DNA of 9,018 nucleotides from DATKMP01 sp035541775 (lineage in GTDB: Bacteria > Bacteroidota > Ignavibacteria > UBA10030), in assembly GCA_035541775.1 (NCBI GenBank), contig DATKMP010000176.1, forward strand, positions 1 through 9,018, in the 5' to 3' direction. The position numbers and the translations under genes were made by a program. This document shows positions 1 to 7,491 of the stretch, piece by piece. Each line of letters opens with the position of its first letter. The stretch's first letter is position 1. A model generated the notes under the pieces. That model was not told the DNA's origin. It was given only the letters and a program-made list of their open reading frames with translations, and searched no databases.

Positions 1-899
1 GACTCTACATCGGTGCAAGCGGCGGATTATTAGTCGATGATACGCTTCGTACGAATGACCCGAACATTTACGCCGCCGGTGATATGATCGAAGTTGTGAA
101 CAAAATTCATGGGCGCAACGTACGCATTCCGCTCGCGGGCCCGGCAAATCGTCAGGGCAGAATTGCCGCAACTAACATGCTCGGCGGTGCGATGCATTAT
201 CGCGGCGCGCTTGGTTCATCTGTCGTTAAGATATTTCAGTATACAGGCGCTTCAACCGGATTAACGGAAAAAGCTGCACGCGATTCAGGATTTGATGCCG
301 GTGTCTCGTACATGTTTAAAGATCATCACGTTTCCTATTATCCAAGCAGCAAGCAGCTTGCATTAAAAATCGTGTATGACAAAAAAACAATGCGCCTGCT
401 GGGCGGACAGGCATTTGGTGAAGCGGGCGTCGAAAAACGCATTGATGTTTTAGCAACCGCATTGCAAGGGAAAATGACCTTAGAAGATCTTTCGGAAATC
501 GATCTGGCCTACGCACCGCCGTTCAATGGTGCCAATGATCCAGTGAATCTCGCTGCATTTGTCGGATTAAATGATATCACACAATACAGTCCCTCCAAAA
601 CACCTGCGGAGGTATTAATCGAAATAAAAAACAATGGTGGTATTGTTTTAGATGTACGAACGTTCGGTGAACAAAGCAAAGCACCGTTAGAAACCGCGCT
701 CCATATTCCCGCAGATGAAATTCGAGATCGACTGGAGGAAGTACCAAAAGACAAAACCATTTATCTTTTCAGCAAGGATGGATTTTTAGGGCACACGACG
801 TTACAGGTATTAAAAGCAAATGGATGGAATCGGTTTTATAATATTACCGGCGGGTACCTTGCTGCACGCTGGTTTCAAGATTGGAAATTAAACATATAA
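1..899 (+). CDS. CoA-disulfide reductase-like flavoprotein with C-terminal rhodanese domain (5' partial)
   Basis: The frame is open from base 3, giving 298 residues; the N-terminal part with the FAD/NAD(P)-binding folds and redox Cys lies outside the window. Residues about 17-29 (TNDPNIYAAGD) are the second FAD-contact motif of pyridine nucleotide-disulfide oxidoreductases. The dimerisation domain follows, with DLAYAPPF near residues 167-174; in CoA-disulfide reductases this region carries a Tyr close to the active site. From about residue 200 a rhodanese fold begins (LDVRTFGEQ), as in the CoADR-RHD family, which reduces CoA disulfide or persulfide with NAD(P)H. The rhodanese active-site loop reads YLFSKDGFLGH: the catalytic Cys is replaced by Ser (AGC, 771-773), so this domain should not transfer sulfur. 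Stop at 897-899; a second rhodanese gene starts 23 bp later, probably in the same operon. The family call is confident; the exact substrate is inferred. Confidence 0.9.
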   Translation, partial: LYIGASGGLLVDDTLRTNDPNIYAAGDMIEVVNKIHGRNVRIPLAGPANRQGRIAATNMLGGAMHYRGALGSSVVKIFQYTGASTGLTEKAARDSGFDAGVSYMFKDHHVSYYPSSKQLALKIVYDKKTMRLLGGQAFGEAGVEKRIDVLATALQGKMTLEDLSEIDLAYAPPFNGANDPVNLAAFVGLNDITQYSPSKTPAEVLIEIKNNGGIVLDVRTFGEQSKAPLETALHIPADEIRDRLEEVPKDKTIYLFSKDGFLGHTTLQVLKANGWNRFYNITGGYLAARWFQDWKLNI

Positions 900-922
900 T
901 ACTCACTAAAGGAAACAATCAC

Positions 923-1195
923 ATGTCTACTATCGAAGAAAAAATAAAATCAGGCGCACTTATTGTCGATGTCCGCACAGCGGAAGAGTTTGAAGAAGAG
1001 CATTTCCCGAATGCCCTCAACATTCCTGTCGATCAAGTGCAGCAGCGTATTTCAGAATTCGGTGCAAAGGATAAACCAGTTGTCCTCTATTGCGCCAGCG
1101 GTGCCCGCAGCGCCTACGCTACTCGAATGCTCCGCTCCATGGGATATACCGATGTTGTCAATGCAGGCGGATTGAGCGATATGCCGGGAATGTAA
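923..1195 (+). CDS. single-domain rhodanese (sulfurtransferase), 90 aa
   Basis: A compact rhodanese-like protein of the GlpE/PspE size class, likely cytoplasmic because no signal peptide is visible. The CDC25-type start LIVDVRTAEEFEEEHFPNA and the catalytic loop CASGARS are intact, with Cys57 (TGC, 1091-1093) as the expected persulfide carrier. The family moves sulfane sulfur from donors such as thiosulfate or persulfides to thiol acceptors. I chose ATG 923 because AAAGGA (908-913) lies 9 nt upstream; the in-frame ATG at 881 lies inside the preceding gene and would add 14 unlikely residues. The short gap to the CoA-disulfide reductase-like gene suggests co-transcription. An active stand-alone rhodanese beside a fused domain lacking its Cys suggests this protein supplies the sulfurtransferase activity; that is inference. 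Confidence 0.92.
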   Translation: MSTIEEKIKSGALIVDVRTAEEFEEEHFPNALNIPVDQVQQRISEFGAKDKPVVLYCASGARSAYATRMLRSMGYTDVVNAGGLSDMPGM

Positions 1196-1253
1196 AAGAA
1201 AGAAGCGATCAACCGTTTAAAAATGGATGCTTGAAATAATAGAGAGACAAAAA

Positions 1254-1331
1254 ATGAAAACACAATCCTATATTTATTTTGAACGAGAGATCAATGGAAT
1301 TGCTTCTGATAGTGCATTCATCATCGCTTGA
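1254..1331 (+). CDS. possible 25-residue ORF, unknown
   Basis: An ATG at 1254 follows a purine-rich AGAGAG (about 1241-1246), which could act as a weak ribosome-binding site. The frame codes for 25 residues (starting MKTQSYIYFERE) before TGA at 1329-1331, running 11 bp into the 3' end of the converging glycerate-kinase remnant. It matches no family I recognise. It could be the beginning of a gene cut off by the event that damaged the neighbouring locus, or chance. Weak support. Confidence 0.2.
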   Translation: MKTQSYIYFEREINGIASDSAFIIA

Positions 1332-1878
1332 TTGATAAATTCAAGATGATTGTTTCAACACCACGATGCAATCCCCGCTTGTATTGTTTCAACGATGCCG
1401 CTGCGGAATCAAAATATTGCCGCAGTTCGATGATGGTCATATCGTAATGGGATTTCATGCGATACTCCGGATCTATTAATCCGGCGATAAAAAATACTTT
1501 TTTCTTACATCGATTTGCTTGTCGTAAAACAATGCCCGTTGCTTTATCCAATTCACTTTGACGGTCATATTTTCCCTCCGCGGTAATGACAAGGTCGGTA
1601 TACTGTATCGCATCGGTGAGCCTCAATTGTTTACAGAGAAAATCTTTCGAACGAATAATCGAGACTTTGCTCAGCAGCATCAATCCAAGACTTACTCCAC
1701 CTCCCGCTCTTAATTTCTTTCGTGACCATGAACGTTTATGCTGTTGTTCTAAAACACGAATGATATTTTTAAATCCGCTTTCCATCTTGCGGGCTTCGTT
1801 CGCTGTTGCACCTTTTTGCGGCGAGAATAACAGCGATGGGCCATCTTTCCCCGTCAACAGCACAGCAACATCGAGCAT
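1321..1878 (-). pseudogene. glycerate kinase (GlxK/GarK family) C-terminal remnant
   Basis: The 185-codon frame matches the C-terminal half of bacterial 2-glycerate kinases, which phosphorylate D-glycerate and normally have about 370-420 residues. Recognisable blocks are SPQKGATANEA (the family's G/APQKGA motif), AGGGVSLGL (usual GAGAAGGLG) and DLVITAEGKYDRQS (usual DLVITGEGRxDxQ). The apparent start MLDVAVLLTGKDG is not a true N-terminus: it aligns with the internal CDVxNPLxGPxG segment. The frame stays open upstream for about 19 more codons to a stop at 1936-1938, with no Shine-Dalgarno sequence and no sign of the missing half. Key glycines are also altered (TGEG to TAEG, PGAGAAGG to LRAGGG). 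I read it as an N-terminally truncated, probably inactive gene. A short unrelated gene made from a kinase domain cannot be excluded. Confidence 0.75.
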
Positions 1879-2040
1879 AACTTGAAAGAAAATAATGGTG
1901 GAATAAATCTTCGCAATTTTCTTGATTCTTAAAATTTATTGGAGTAAAGTACCAACAGGATGTTTTGACGAACAGATGTGCATTACGCATGTTGTATCGT
2001 TTTACGCGGGTGCATGAAAAATAAATACAATCAGAGTACC

Positions 2041-4143
2041 ATGAAATTATACCAAAAGATATTCTTCATACTTTGTTTCATCCATGTTATTGTATTTGAA
2101 CTACATGCTCAATGGACCCAACTCCCTGGACCACCGGGAGGATATGCCTATTGTCTCTCAAGTGATAGTGTCAATATCATGGCCGGTGTTGAGAACGGTA
2201 TTTATTTATTAAGACCGGGATCAAAATCATGGGAACGAAAAGAAACAATATTTGATGATCTAGTACTTGGAATTTCCAATTATCAAAACTACATCTCAGT
2301 ACTTACTGCAAATAGTGGTGCATATTATAGTACAGATACTGGACAAACATGGTACCACGGAAGCATTACGTTGCACAATATCGTTCATTGTATGGATCGA
2401 CACGGTTCAATCATCTTTGCAGGAATGGATTATTATAATAAAGGACTCATCTCTAGGAGTATAGATAACGGTGTTCATTGGGGGCAATGTTTAGATGCTT
2501 CGTATGATGGCGAAGTCGATTGTTTGGCACACAATGACAGCAATGTCATTGCAGGTACGATGGGAGGTGTTATTTATAAAAGCACCAACAATGGCGATAC
2601 ATGGAATAAATTATTTTCCACTAATAACTGTATCGAAGCACTTTACTATGACGCACACAGGATCATCGCAGGTTGTAACAACGTATTCTGGATAAGCAAT
2701 GATGACGGTTCGACTTGGGATATTTCGTCTTCATCTATCATAGGAACGGTAAAACGTATTATTTCATATAACAACAGATTGTACGCTCCAACTATTACAG
2801 ATTCACTCGCGTATTGTTATGAAAGCGATGATCATGGAAAGACATGGCATCTTCAGTCAAGCGGAATTGGAGGCCGTGGAGGATTTTGTCAAATAAATGC
2901 AATGGCAAACAGGGATTCTCTCTTTGTTATTGCTTCAGTATGTGGTTTATATTCATCGGTAGATAACGCAAAAACTTGGCAATTGTTCGATACATCTGTT
3001 TCGCAGGCAACTATTACTTCCATTGTAACAATGGGTAAACGCTTGATTGTCGCCTCACAAAATTATGGCTTATGTTATTCCGATGATAACGGATGGTCAT
3101 GGAGCGGACCGGTCTCCGGATTACCACAAAATGGTTATTTTAATTTATGTACCTTTCATTCCTTGGTGTTCGCGACATGCTCACCCAATCAATTATTTGT
3201 AAGCGCAGATAGCGGGTGCTCATGGAAATCTTGCTCAAATAATCTCAGCAATAAAAATAATATATGTTTATGTGCATACAATAATTCGCTCTACTTGGGA
3301 TCGGATTCAGGAGTTTTCGTCAGTCATGACACTGCTTCATCTTGGCAAAATTTGAATCCTGGAATACATTTTAAAGTCAGTCATATACTAACAATCAACA
3401 ACACTCTCTTTGCGAATTTAGATACTGCCGTTTATCGCAGCGTTGACGGAGGCAATCATTGGATAAAAGTATATATCGGAGCTGCATCGGGGAGCGTAAC
3501 AATAAAGCAGATCACACCGTATGGTCCATATTTGTATGGAGCGATGGATGATGATTTTGGAATTTTTTATAGCAGCGATAACGGTGCTAGTTGGGTAGTG
3601 AATAATAGTTTGCAACAAGATGTATTTAGCATTTATGTAACATCCATTACTTCCATAGCAAATTGGATTTTTGCTAGCACAATAGGGTTTGGTGTTATTA
3701 CCAGTAACGATTATGGAAACACCTGGTACACCATCAATGATGGATTAAATCAATCGAGCTTGAATTATATAACAATATTAGGACAAGATATTATTAGTTT
3801 CCCAATGGCATGCGGTGCAGAGTTCCTTCCATTGAGTGCTCTGAATATTACATCCGTAAAAACGATTTCACCGAACAAACAATCTTTTATATTATATCAA
3901 AACTATCCTAATCCCTTCAATCCATCAACAACAATTAATTATAAGATCCCGTACGATGCTTATGTGCATATAAAAATATACGATATTCTGGGGAGAGAGG
4001 TTACAACTTTAGTCGATAGTAAAAAACAGGCAGGGACGTATTCGGTTACATTTAATGGTGGAAAATATGCAAGCGGAATTTACTTTTATAGAATTGATGC
4101 AGGTACATATCATTGTACAAAGAAGCTACTTTTAATAAAATAA
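2041..4143 (+). CDS. secreted Asp-box beta-propeller protein with type IX secretion sorting domain
   Basis: 700 residues. ATG 2041 gives a clean signal peptide (MKLYQKIFFILCFIHVIVF, cleavage probably after ELHA-Q around residue 23). Upstream in-frame starts at 2014 (ATG) and 1978 (GTG) would put a charged extension before it. The body holds twelve Asp-box/BNR motifs (S-x-D-x-G-x-[TS]-W) starting near residues 97, 140, 181, 219, 262, 306, 347, 388, 428, 467, 511 and 555, about 41 residues apart, as in sortilin/sialidase-type propeller blades. The C-terminus (about 614-700) is a Por/T9SS type A sorting domain: QNYPNPFNPSTT, then YDILGREV and GIYFYRI, ending KKLLLIK. It should cross the outer membrane and be anchored or released. 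No catalytic domain is visible; a binding or adhesive role is a guess. No operon partner is apparent. Confidence 0.92.
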   Translation: MKLYQKIFFILCFIHVIVFELHAQWTQLPGPPGGYAYCLSSDSVNIMAGVENGIYLLRPGSKSWERKETIFDDLVLGISNYQNYISVLTANSGAYYSTDTGQTWYHGSITLHNIVHCMDRHGSIIFAGMDYYNKGLISRSIDNGVHWGQCLDASYDGEVDCLAHNDSNVIAGTMGGVIYKSTNNGDTWNKLFSTNNCIEALYYDAHRIIAGCNNVFWISNDDGSTWDISSSSIIGTVKRIISYNNRLYAPTITDSLAYCYESDDHGKTWHLQSSGIGGRGGFCQINAMANRDSLFVIASVCGLYSSVDNAKTWQLFDTSVSQATITSIVTMGKRLIVASQNYGLCYSDDNGWSWSGPVSGLPQNGYFNLCTFHSLVFATCSPNQLFVSADSGCSWKSCSNNLSNKNNICLCAYNNSLYLGSDSGVFVSHDTASSWQNLNPGIHFKVSHILTINNTLFANLDTAVYRSVDGGNHWIKVYIGAASGSVTIKQITPYGPYLYGAMDDDFGIFYSSDNGASWVVNNSLQQDVFSIYVTSITSIANWIFASTIGFGVITSNDYGNTWYTINDGLNQSSLNYITILGQDIISFPMACGAEFLPLSALNITSVKTISPNKQSFILYQNYPNPFNPSTTINYKIPYDAYVHIKIYDILGREVTTLVDSKKQAGTYSVTFNGGKYASGIYFYRIDAGTYHCTKKLLLIK

Positions 4144-4363
4144 GATACTCATTGAATATAGGTTGTATGATTCGGATTCTGTTCACGACCAACGTATAGA
4201 GTAGGATTTTACACCTGCTCGTACAACGCGGATTCGAGTTTCTCGATATCCTGTGCATCACCCTTGACTGCTCTTTCTGAAACTCTATGAACGAAAATGG
4301 AATCACAAAAAAAAATCTTTCTAAAATCTTGCAAAGCCAATAACGATTTGTTAAATTTTTTGT

Positions 4364-4531
4364 ATGGACAATATCATGACTTCCTCTTTTGAAGAGGAAT
4401 CTACAATCGACGAACCTCCGCATACACAAATTGTACAGAGAGCCTACTCTCTGTTTGTATACGAAGATAATTCTATTAACTCTGCGCATTATCATCGTGC
4501 GGGTTCCCTGCCGGGATTACCTCTGGTGTAA
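4364..4531 (+). CDS. possible 55-residue leader ORF upstream of Mg2+ ATPase
   Basis: ATG 4364 opens a 55-codon frame, with a second in-frame ATG at 4376. The N-terminal third carries an acidic run and a Pro pair (FEEESTIDEPP, residues 9-19); the rest is mixed, ending LPGLPLV. No Shine-Dalgarno sequence precedes it. A TTG (4329-4331) and TAAATTTT (4352-4359), 20 nt apart, loosely resemble a Bacteroidota-type promoter and would place a transcript start almost at the ATG. It shares no family I know. Its position 263 bp before a Mg2+ transporter, plus its acidic/proline start, recalls the mgtL leader peptide of enteric mgtA, but no sequence similarity is claimed. The stop codon lies inside a hairpin arm (4515-4533). 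It could equally be chance. Confidence 0.25.
   Translation: MDNIMTSSFEEESTIDEPPHTQIVQRAYSLFVYEDNSINSAHYHRAGSLPGLPLV
4381..4399 (+). repeat. perfect 8-bp hairpin, TTG loop
   Basis: TTCCTCTT (4381-4388) and AAGAGGAA (4392-4399) are exact reverse complements around a 3-nt loop. It lies at the start of the possible leader ORF. No T-tract follows, so it is not an ordinary terminator. Confidence 0.55.
4435..4454 (+). repeat. perfect 8-bp hairpin, CCTA loop
   Basis: ACAGAGAG (4435-4442) pairs exactly with CTCTCTGT (4447-4454) across a tetraloop. It is the strongest stem in the gap before the Mg2+ ATPase gene and sits in the middle of the possible leader ORF. The downstream bases (TTGTAT) are not a real T-tract. 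Confidence 0.55.
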
Positions 4532-4556
4532 TCTCTTCCTCTGCCGGGTTCACCCG
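4515..4556 (+). repeat. two adjacent short hairpins near the end of the possible leader ORF
   Basis: GATTAC (4515-4520) pairs with GTAATC (4528-4533), and CGGGT (4545-4549) pairs with ACCCG (4552-4556) across only two bases, too tight to close fully as RNA. The first contains the stop codon of the 55-codon ORF in its 3' arm. CTGCCGGG also occurs twice here (4509-4516 and 4541-4548). Possible regulatory structure; weak individually. Confidence 0.35.
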
Positions 4557-4637
4557 ACTTGCTTCAGACAATGCAATGAATTCTTGATATGGTGAACAAT
4601 GGCACACACACTTCAATACCAATCTATAATCTGTTTT

Positions 4638-4667
4638 TTGTGGATGATACAAACGAGCATCTATAAA
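4638..4667 (+). promoter_or_regulatory. candidate promoter for the Mg2+ ATPase gene
   Basis: TTGTGG (4638-4643) and TATAAA (4662-4667) are 18 bp apart and resemble a sigma-70-type pair; a start near 4674 would give a leader of about 120 nt. A perfect TATAAT at 4625-4630 has no matching -35 element. Bacteroidota promoters often deviate from this consensus, so support is weak. Confidence 0.25.
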
Positions 4668-4794
4668 TGCAGGATTATCTCCATTCGTTTAAAACATTTT
4701 TATTTCGAAACAAACGATGTATCGTATTGCTTTACAGACCAACATTCCTTTCTCTCTTTATCCTGTCATCAGCGTTTATAAGGAGACACTTCAA

Positions 4795-7428
4795 ATGACT
4801 AAGACTATTCAAAACGTTGTTTCCCTTCTTTCAAAGCCCATAAAAATCAATTCTAATTCTCATATACAGGTTTCGCCGCTTCTTATCGAAGCGGCACATC
4901 GTGAAATTGCAGATGTGATCACGAAACTCGGTACATCACAACAAGGTTTATCGCCTGAACAAATTGAATCACTCACAGAACTTCACGGCCCAAATGAAGT
5001 TGCACAAGAAGTAAAACACGGGTGGATGTGGAGGCTTCTCGTTTCTTTGCGCAATCCGCTTGTGGTGCTGTTGACTGCCCTTGCAGCAATTTCGTACGCA
5101 ACCGGAGATGTGCGGGCAGGCACGGTTATGTGCTTGATGGTGGTTCTCGGTGTTTTGTTAAAATTCATTCAAGAAACTCGCGCCGATTCAGCGGCAGCAG
5201 AGCTTAAAGCAATGATCAAAATTACGGCAACCGTCATACGGAATGGTCAGACAATGGAAGTGCCGCTGCGAGAAATCGTCCCGGGAGACATAATAAAGCT
5301 TTCTGCAGGAGATATGGTACCTGCAGATTTACGCATTATTTCTTCAAAGGATTTATTCATTATCCAAGCAAGTTTAACAGGAGAATCGTTACCGATTGAA
5401 AAGTTCGATACGCGCGAAACGCGCGAAGGAATATCACCCCTCGAATTTTCGAACGTCTGTTTTCTTGGTACCAGTGTCGAAAGCGGGACTGCCTTGGCTG
5501 TCGCGGTTGCAACAGGCCGGCAGACTTATTTTGGCAGTATGGCCGGAAGCATCACGAGCCATCCCATTGAAACCAGTTTTGATAAAGGTGTGAAACGGTT
5601 TACATGGCTGATGCTTCGGTTTATGATGGTGATGGTACCGCTGGTATTTCTCATCAATGGTTTGACGAAGGGGAATTGGGGCGAAGCATTTTTCTTTGCC
5701 CTCGCCGTCGCGGTCGGATTGACACCTGAAATGCTTCCGATGATTGTCTCCGTTAGTCTCTCTCGTGGTGCAATTCTAATGTCGCGGAAAAAAGTCATCG
5801 TGAAGAGACTTAACTCCATCCAGAATTTTGGCGCAATGGATATTTTATGTACGGATAAAACCGGAACGCTGACCATAGATCACGTTGTGCTCGAACATCA
5901 TTGCGATGTCGTCGGAACAGAAGACGATGCCGTTTTGAGAGACGCTTACCTCATCAGTTATTTTCAAACCGGATTAAAAAATGTACTTGATCGGGCTATC
6001 CTCGATCGGCGCGACGATGTGCACGAACCCCATGCTGTTGATCTGCATAAAAAAATGGACGAGATTCCTTTCGATTTTTCACGACGGATGATGTCGGTCG
6101 TTGTTGAAATGCCAAACGGAAACTCGCGCCTTCTCACCAAGGGTGCCCCGGAAGAAGTATTTCGGCGCTGCACACGATTTGAACTGGATGAGGAAGTTCT
6201 TCCGATGGATCCCGTGCTCATTCAAGATTTACGAGACGAGTATGAGCGATTGAGCGCAGAAGGATTCCGCGTGTTGGCTGTCGCCTACAAAGATACTCCA
6301 ACAAAAACAGCGTATTCAAAAGACGATGAAGCTGACCTTGTCTTGCGAGGATATGTCGCATTCCTTGATCCGCCAAAAGAAACAGCGGGACCTGCAATCG
6401 TCGCACTCCAAAAACATGGTGTAACGGTAAAAATTTTGACTGGGGATAATCATCTTGTGAGTAAAAAAGTGTGTCATGATGTGGGATTACCGACCGAGCA
6501 CGTTGTTATCGGAAGTGATATCGACAATTTATCAGATGAAGAGCTTCTCGAAGTTTCGAGAAAAGCAACCGTCTTTGCCCGCCTCTCCCCTGCACACAAA
6601 CAGCGAATTATTCAGGTACTTCGCGCCAATGGCCATGTCGTTGGATTTATGGGTGATGGTATTAACGATGCACCGGCGTTGCGAGCGGCCGACGTCGGCA
6701 TATCCGTCGATTCAGCGGTCGATATTGCGAAAGAATCTGCCGATGTCATTCTTCTTGAAAAGAGCCTCATGGTATTGGAAGAGGGTGTCATTGAAGGACG
6801 GAAGGTATTTGCAAACATCGTTAAATATGTTCGTATGGGAGCAAGTTCGAATTTCGGCAATATGTTCAGTGTCTTAGGGGCAAGTGCCTTTCTTCCCTTC
6901 GTACCGATGCTGCCGATTCAAGTACTCACAAATAATTTATTGTATGATTTTTCACAGGTTCCTATTCCAACCGATAATGTCGATCCTGAACAGGTGGAAA
7001 AACCGCGCCCCTGGTCGATGGATGAAATACGCCGATTCATTATTTATATCGGCCCGATCAGCTCCATCTTTGATTATACAACGTATTTTGTGATGTTATT
7101 TCTTTTTCACTGTTGGGACCCTTCAAAAGCATCGTTGTTTCAAACCGGATGGTTCGTGGAATCCCTTATGACGCAAACACTGATTATTCATATCATCCGA
7201 ACAAACAAGATACCGTTTATTGAAAGCATGCCAAGCGTTCCACTTATTCTTACATCAGCGATTATTATGATGTTTGGCATGTGGCTGCCGCATTCCGGGT
7301 TAGCATCAGCGCTTGGATTTACTGCATTACCGCCGTTGTATTGGCCCATTCTTCTAGTAACATTGGCATGCTATATTATTCTCACACAAATGGTAAAAGC
7401 ATTTTTATTACGAAAGCACTGGATTTAA
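4795..7428 (+). CDS. mgtA: magnesium-transporting P-type ATPase (MgtA/MgtB family)
   Basis: 877 residues, close to enteric MgtA (about 900). Type IIIB P-type ATPases import Mg2+ across the inner membrane using ATP. Order of parts: cytoplasmic N-terminal cation-ATPase domain (about 30-75), first membrane pair, actuator domain with TGES (195-198), membrane pair with the family's VAVGLTPEMLPMIV motif, phosphorylation site DKTGTLT (Asp354), nucleotide-binding domain with KGAPEE, hinge TGDN and GDGINDAP (620-627), then six more membrane segments with NNLLYDFSQ and PTDNVDPE, which are characteristic of MgtA/B rather than Ca2+ or Na+/K+ pumps. All catalytic motifs are intact. ATG 4795 is preferred over an in-frame ATG at 4717 because AAGGAGA (4780-4786) lies 8 nt upstream. 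It stands alone; regulation by the long upstream gap is possible but unproven. Confidence 0.96.
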   Translation: MTKTIQNVVSLLSKPIKINSNSHIQVSPLLIEAAHREIADVITKLGTSQQGLSPEQIESLTELHGPNEVAQEVKHGWMWRLLVSLRNPLVVLLTALAAISYATGDVRAGTVMCLMVVLGVLLKFIQETRADSAAAELKAMIKITATVIRNGQTMEVPLREIVPGDIIKLSAGDMVPADLRIISSKDLFIIQASLTGESLPIEKFDTRETREGISPLEFSNVCFLGTSVESGTALAVAVATGRQTYFGSMAGSITSHPIETSFDKGVKRFTWLMLRFMMVMVPLVFLINGLTKGNWGEAFFFALAVAVGLTPEMLPMIVSVSLSRGAILMSRKKVIVKRLNSIQNFGAMDILCTDKTGTLTIDHVVLEHHCDVVGTEDDAVLRDAYLISYFQTGLKNVLDRAILDRRDDVHEPHAVDLHKKMDEIPFDFSRRMMSVVVEMPNGNSRLLTKGAPEEVFRRCTRFELDEEVLPMDPVLIQDLRDEYERLSAEGFRVLAVAYKDTPTKTAYSKDDEADLVLRGYVAFLDPPKETAGPAIVALQKHGVTVKILTGDNHLVSKKVCHDVGLPTEHVVIGSDIDNLSDEELLEVSRKATVFARLSPAHKQRIIQVLRANGHVVGFMGDGINDAPALRAADVGISVDSAVDIAKESADVILLEKSLMVLEEGVIEGRKVFANIVKYVRMGASSNFGNMFSVLGASAFLPFVPMLPIQVLTNNLLYDFSQVPIPTDNVDPEQVEKPRPWSMDEIRRFIIYIGPISSIFDYTTYFVMLFLFHCWDPSKASLFQTGWFVESLMTQTLIIHIIRTNKIPFIESMPSVPLILTSAIIMMFGMWLPHSGLASALGFTALPPLYWPILLVTLACYIILTQMVKAFLLRKHWI
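5410..5427 (+). repeat. 9-bp tandem duplication inside the Mg2+ ATPase gene
   Basis: ACGCGCGAA occurs twice in direct succession, encoding Thr-Arg-Glu twice in the actuator domain just after the TGES loop. It is in frame and should be tolerated, and it may be a slippage site. Confidence 0.6.
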
Positions 7429-7491
7429 TGGACTGGATGGTACTTTGATAAGGCACTATGAGAAACAACGACTTTATTCTATAACATATTT

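Larger units (their letters stand above)
4149..4745 (-). pseudogene. possible decayed minus-strand ORF, unknown family
   Basis: One minus-strand frame through the gap reads like protein in pieces, broken by in-frame stops at 4689, 4476, 4473, 4401, 4374 and 4209. The longest open piece (4688-4479, 70 codons) contains NPAFIDARLYHPQKTDY and ends in an acidic stretch (PAEEEITPEVIPAG). The 4373-4212 piece (54 codons) ends in a plausible amphipathic helix (ERAVKGDAQDIEKLESALYE). A possible original ATG lies at 4743-4745, and the last piece ends at 4149-4151. I do not recognise the family. All pieces share one frame, which is what nonsense decay would leave, but six stops in about 200 codons is only somewhat fewer than expected by chance in AT-rich DNA. 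It overlaps the plus-strand small ORF; both are unlikely to be real. Confidence 0.25.
4144..4794. other. 650 bp gap between propeller gene and Mg2+ ATPase gene; structured leader or decayed gene
   Basis: No gene of recognisable family lies here. What can be seen: four short inverted repeats on the plus strand, a 55-codon plus-strand ORF (4364-4531), a weak promoter-like pair (4638-4667), and a minus-strand frame with protein-like stretches broken by stops. There is no convincing terminator just after the propeller gene: a 7-bp stem (4199-4205 with 4214-4220, one G-U pair) has no T-tract. None of the conserved Mg2+-riboswitch (M-box) core was found. Confidence 0.6.

Noticed and set aside
1586..1885. 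Plus-strand 99-codon frame opposite the glycerate kinase remnant
   Set aside because: It is the antisense of a region with clear kinase motifs and has no family signature or ribosome-binding site.
1978..2040. Upstream GTG (1978) or ATG (2014) start for the propeller protein
   Set aside because: Both add a Cys-rich or charged extension before an otherwise standard signal peptide; ATG 2041 fits export better.
4052..4495. 147-codon minus-strand open frame
   Set aside because: It overlaps the 3' end of the propeller gene, has a biased composition (many Arg, Ile, Phe) typical of an antisense shadow, and shows no recognisable motif.
4144..4794. M-box (ykoK) Mg2+ riboswitch before the Mg2+ ATPase gene
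   Set aside because: None of the conserved core segments of that riboswitch class could be found by eye in the gap, on either strand.
6476..6877. 133-codon plus-strand frame inside the Mg2+ ATPase gene
   Set aside because: It lies wholly within the hinge and nucleotide-binding region of a clearly intact ATPase and is an out-of-frame shadow.
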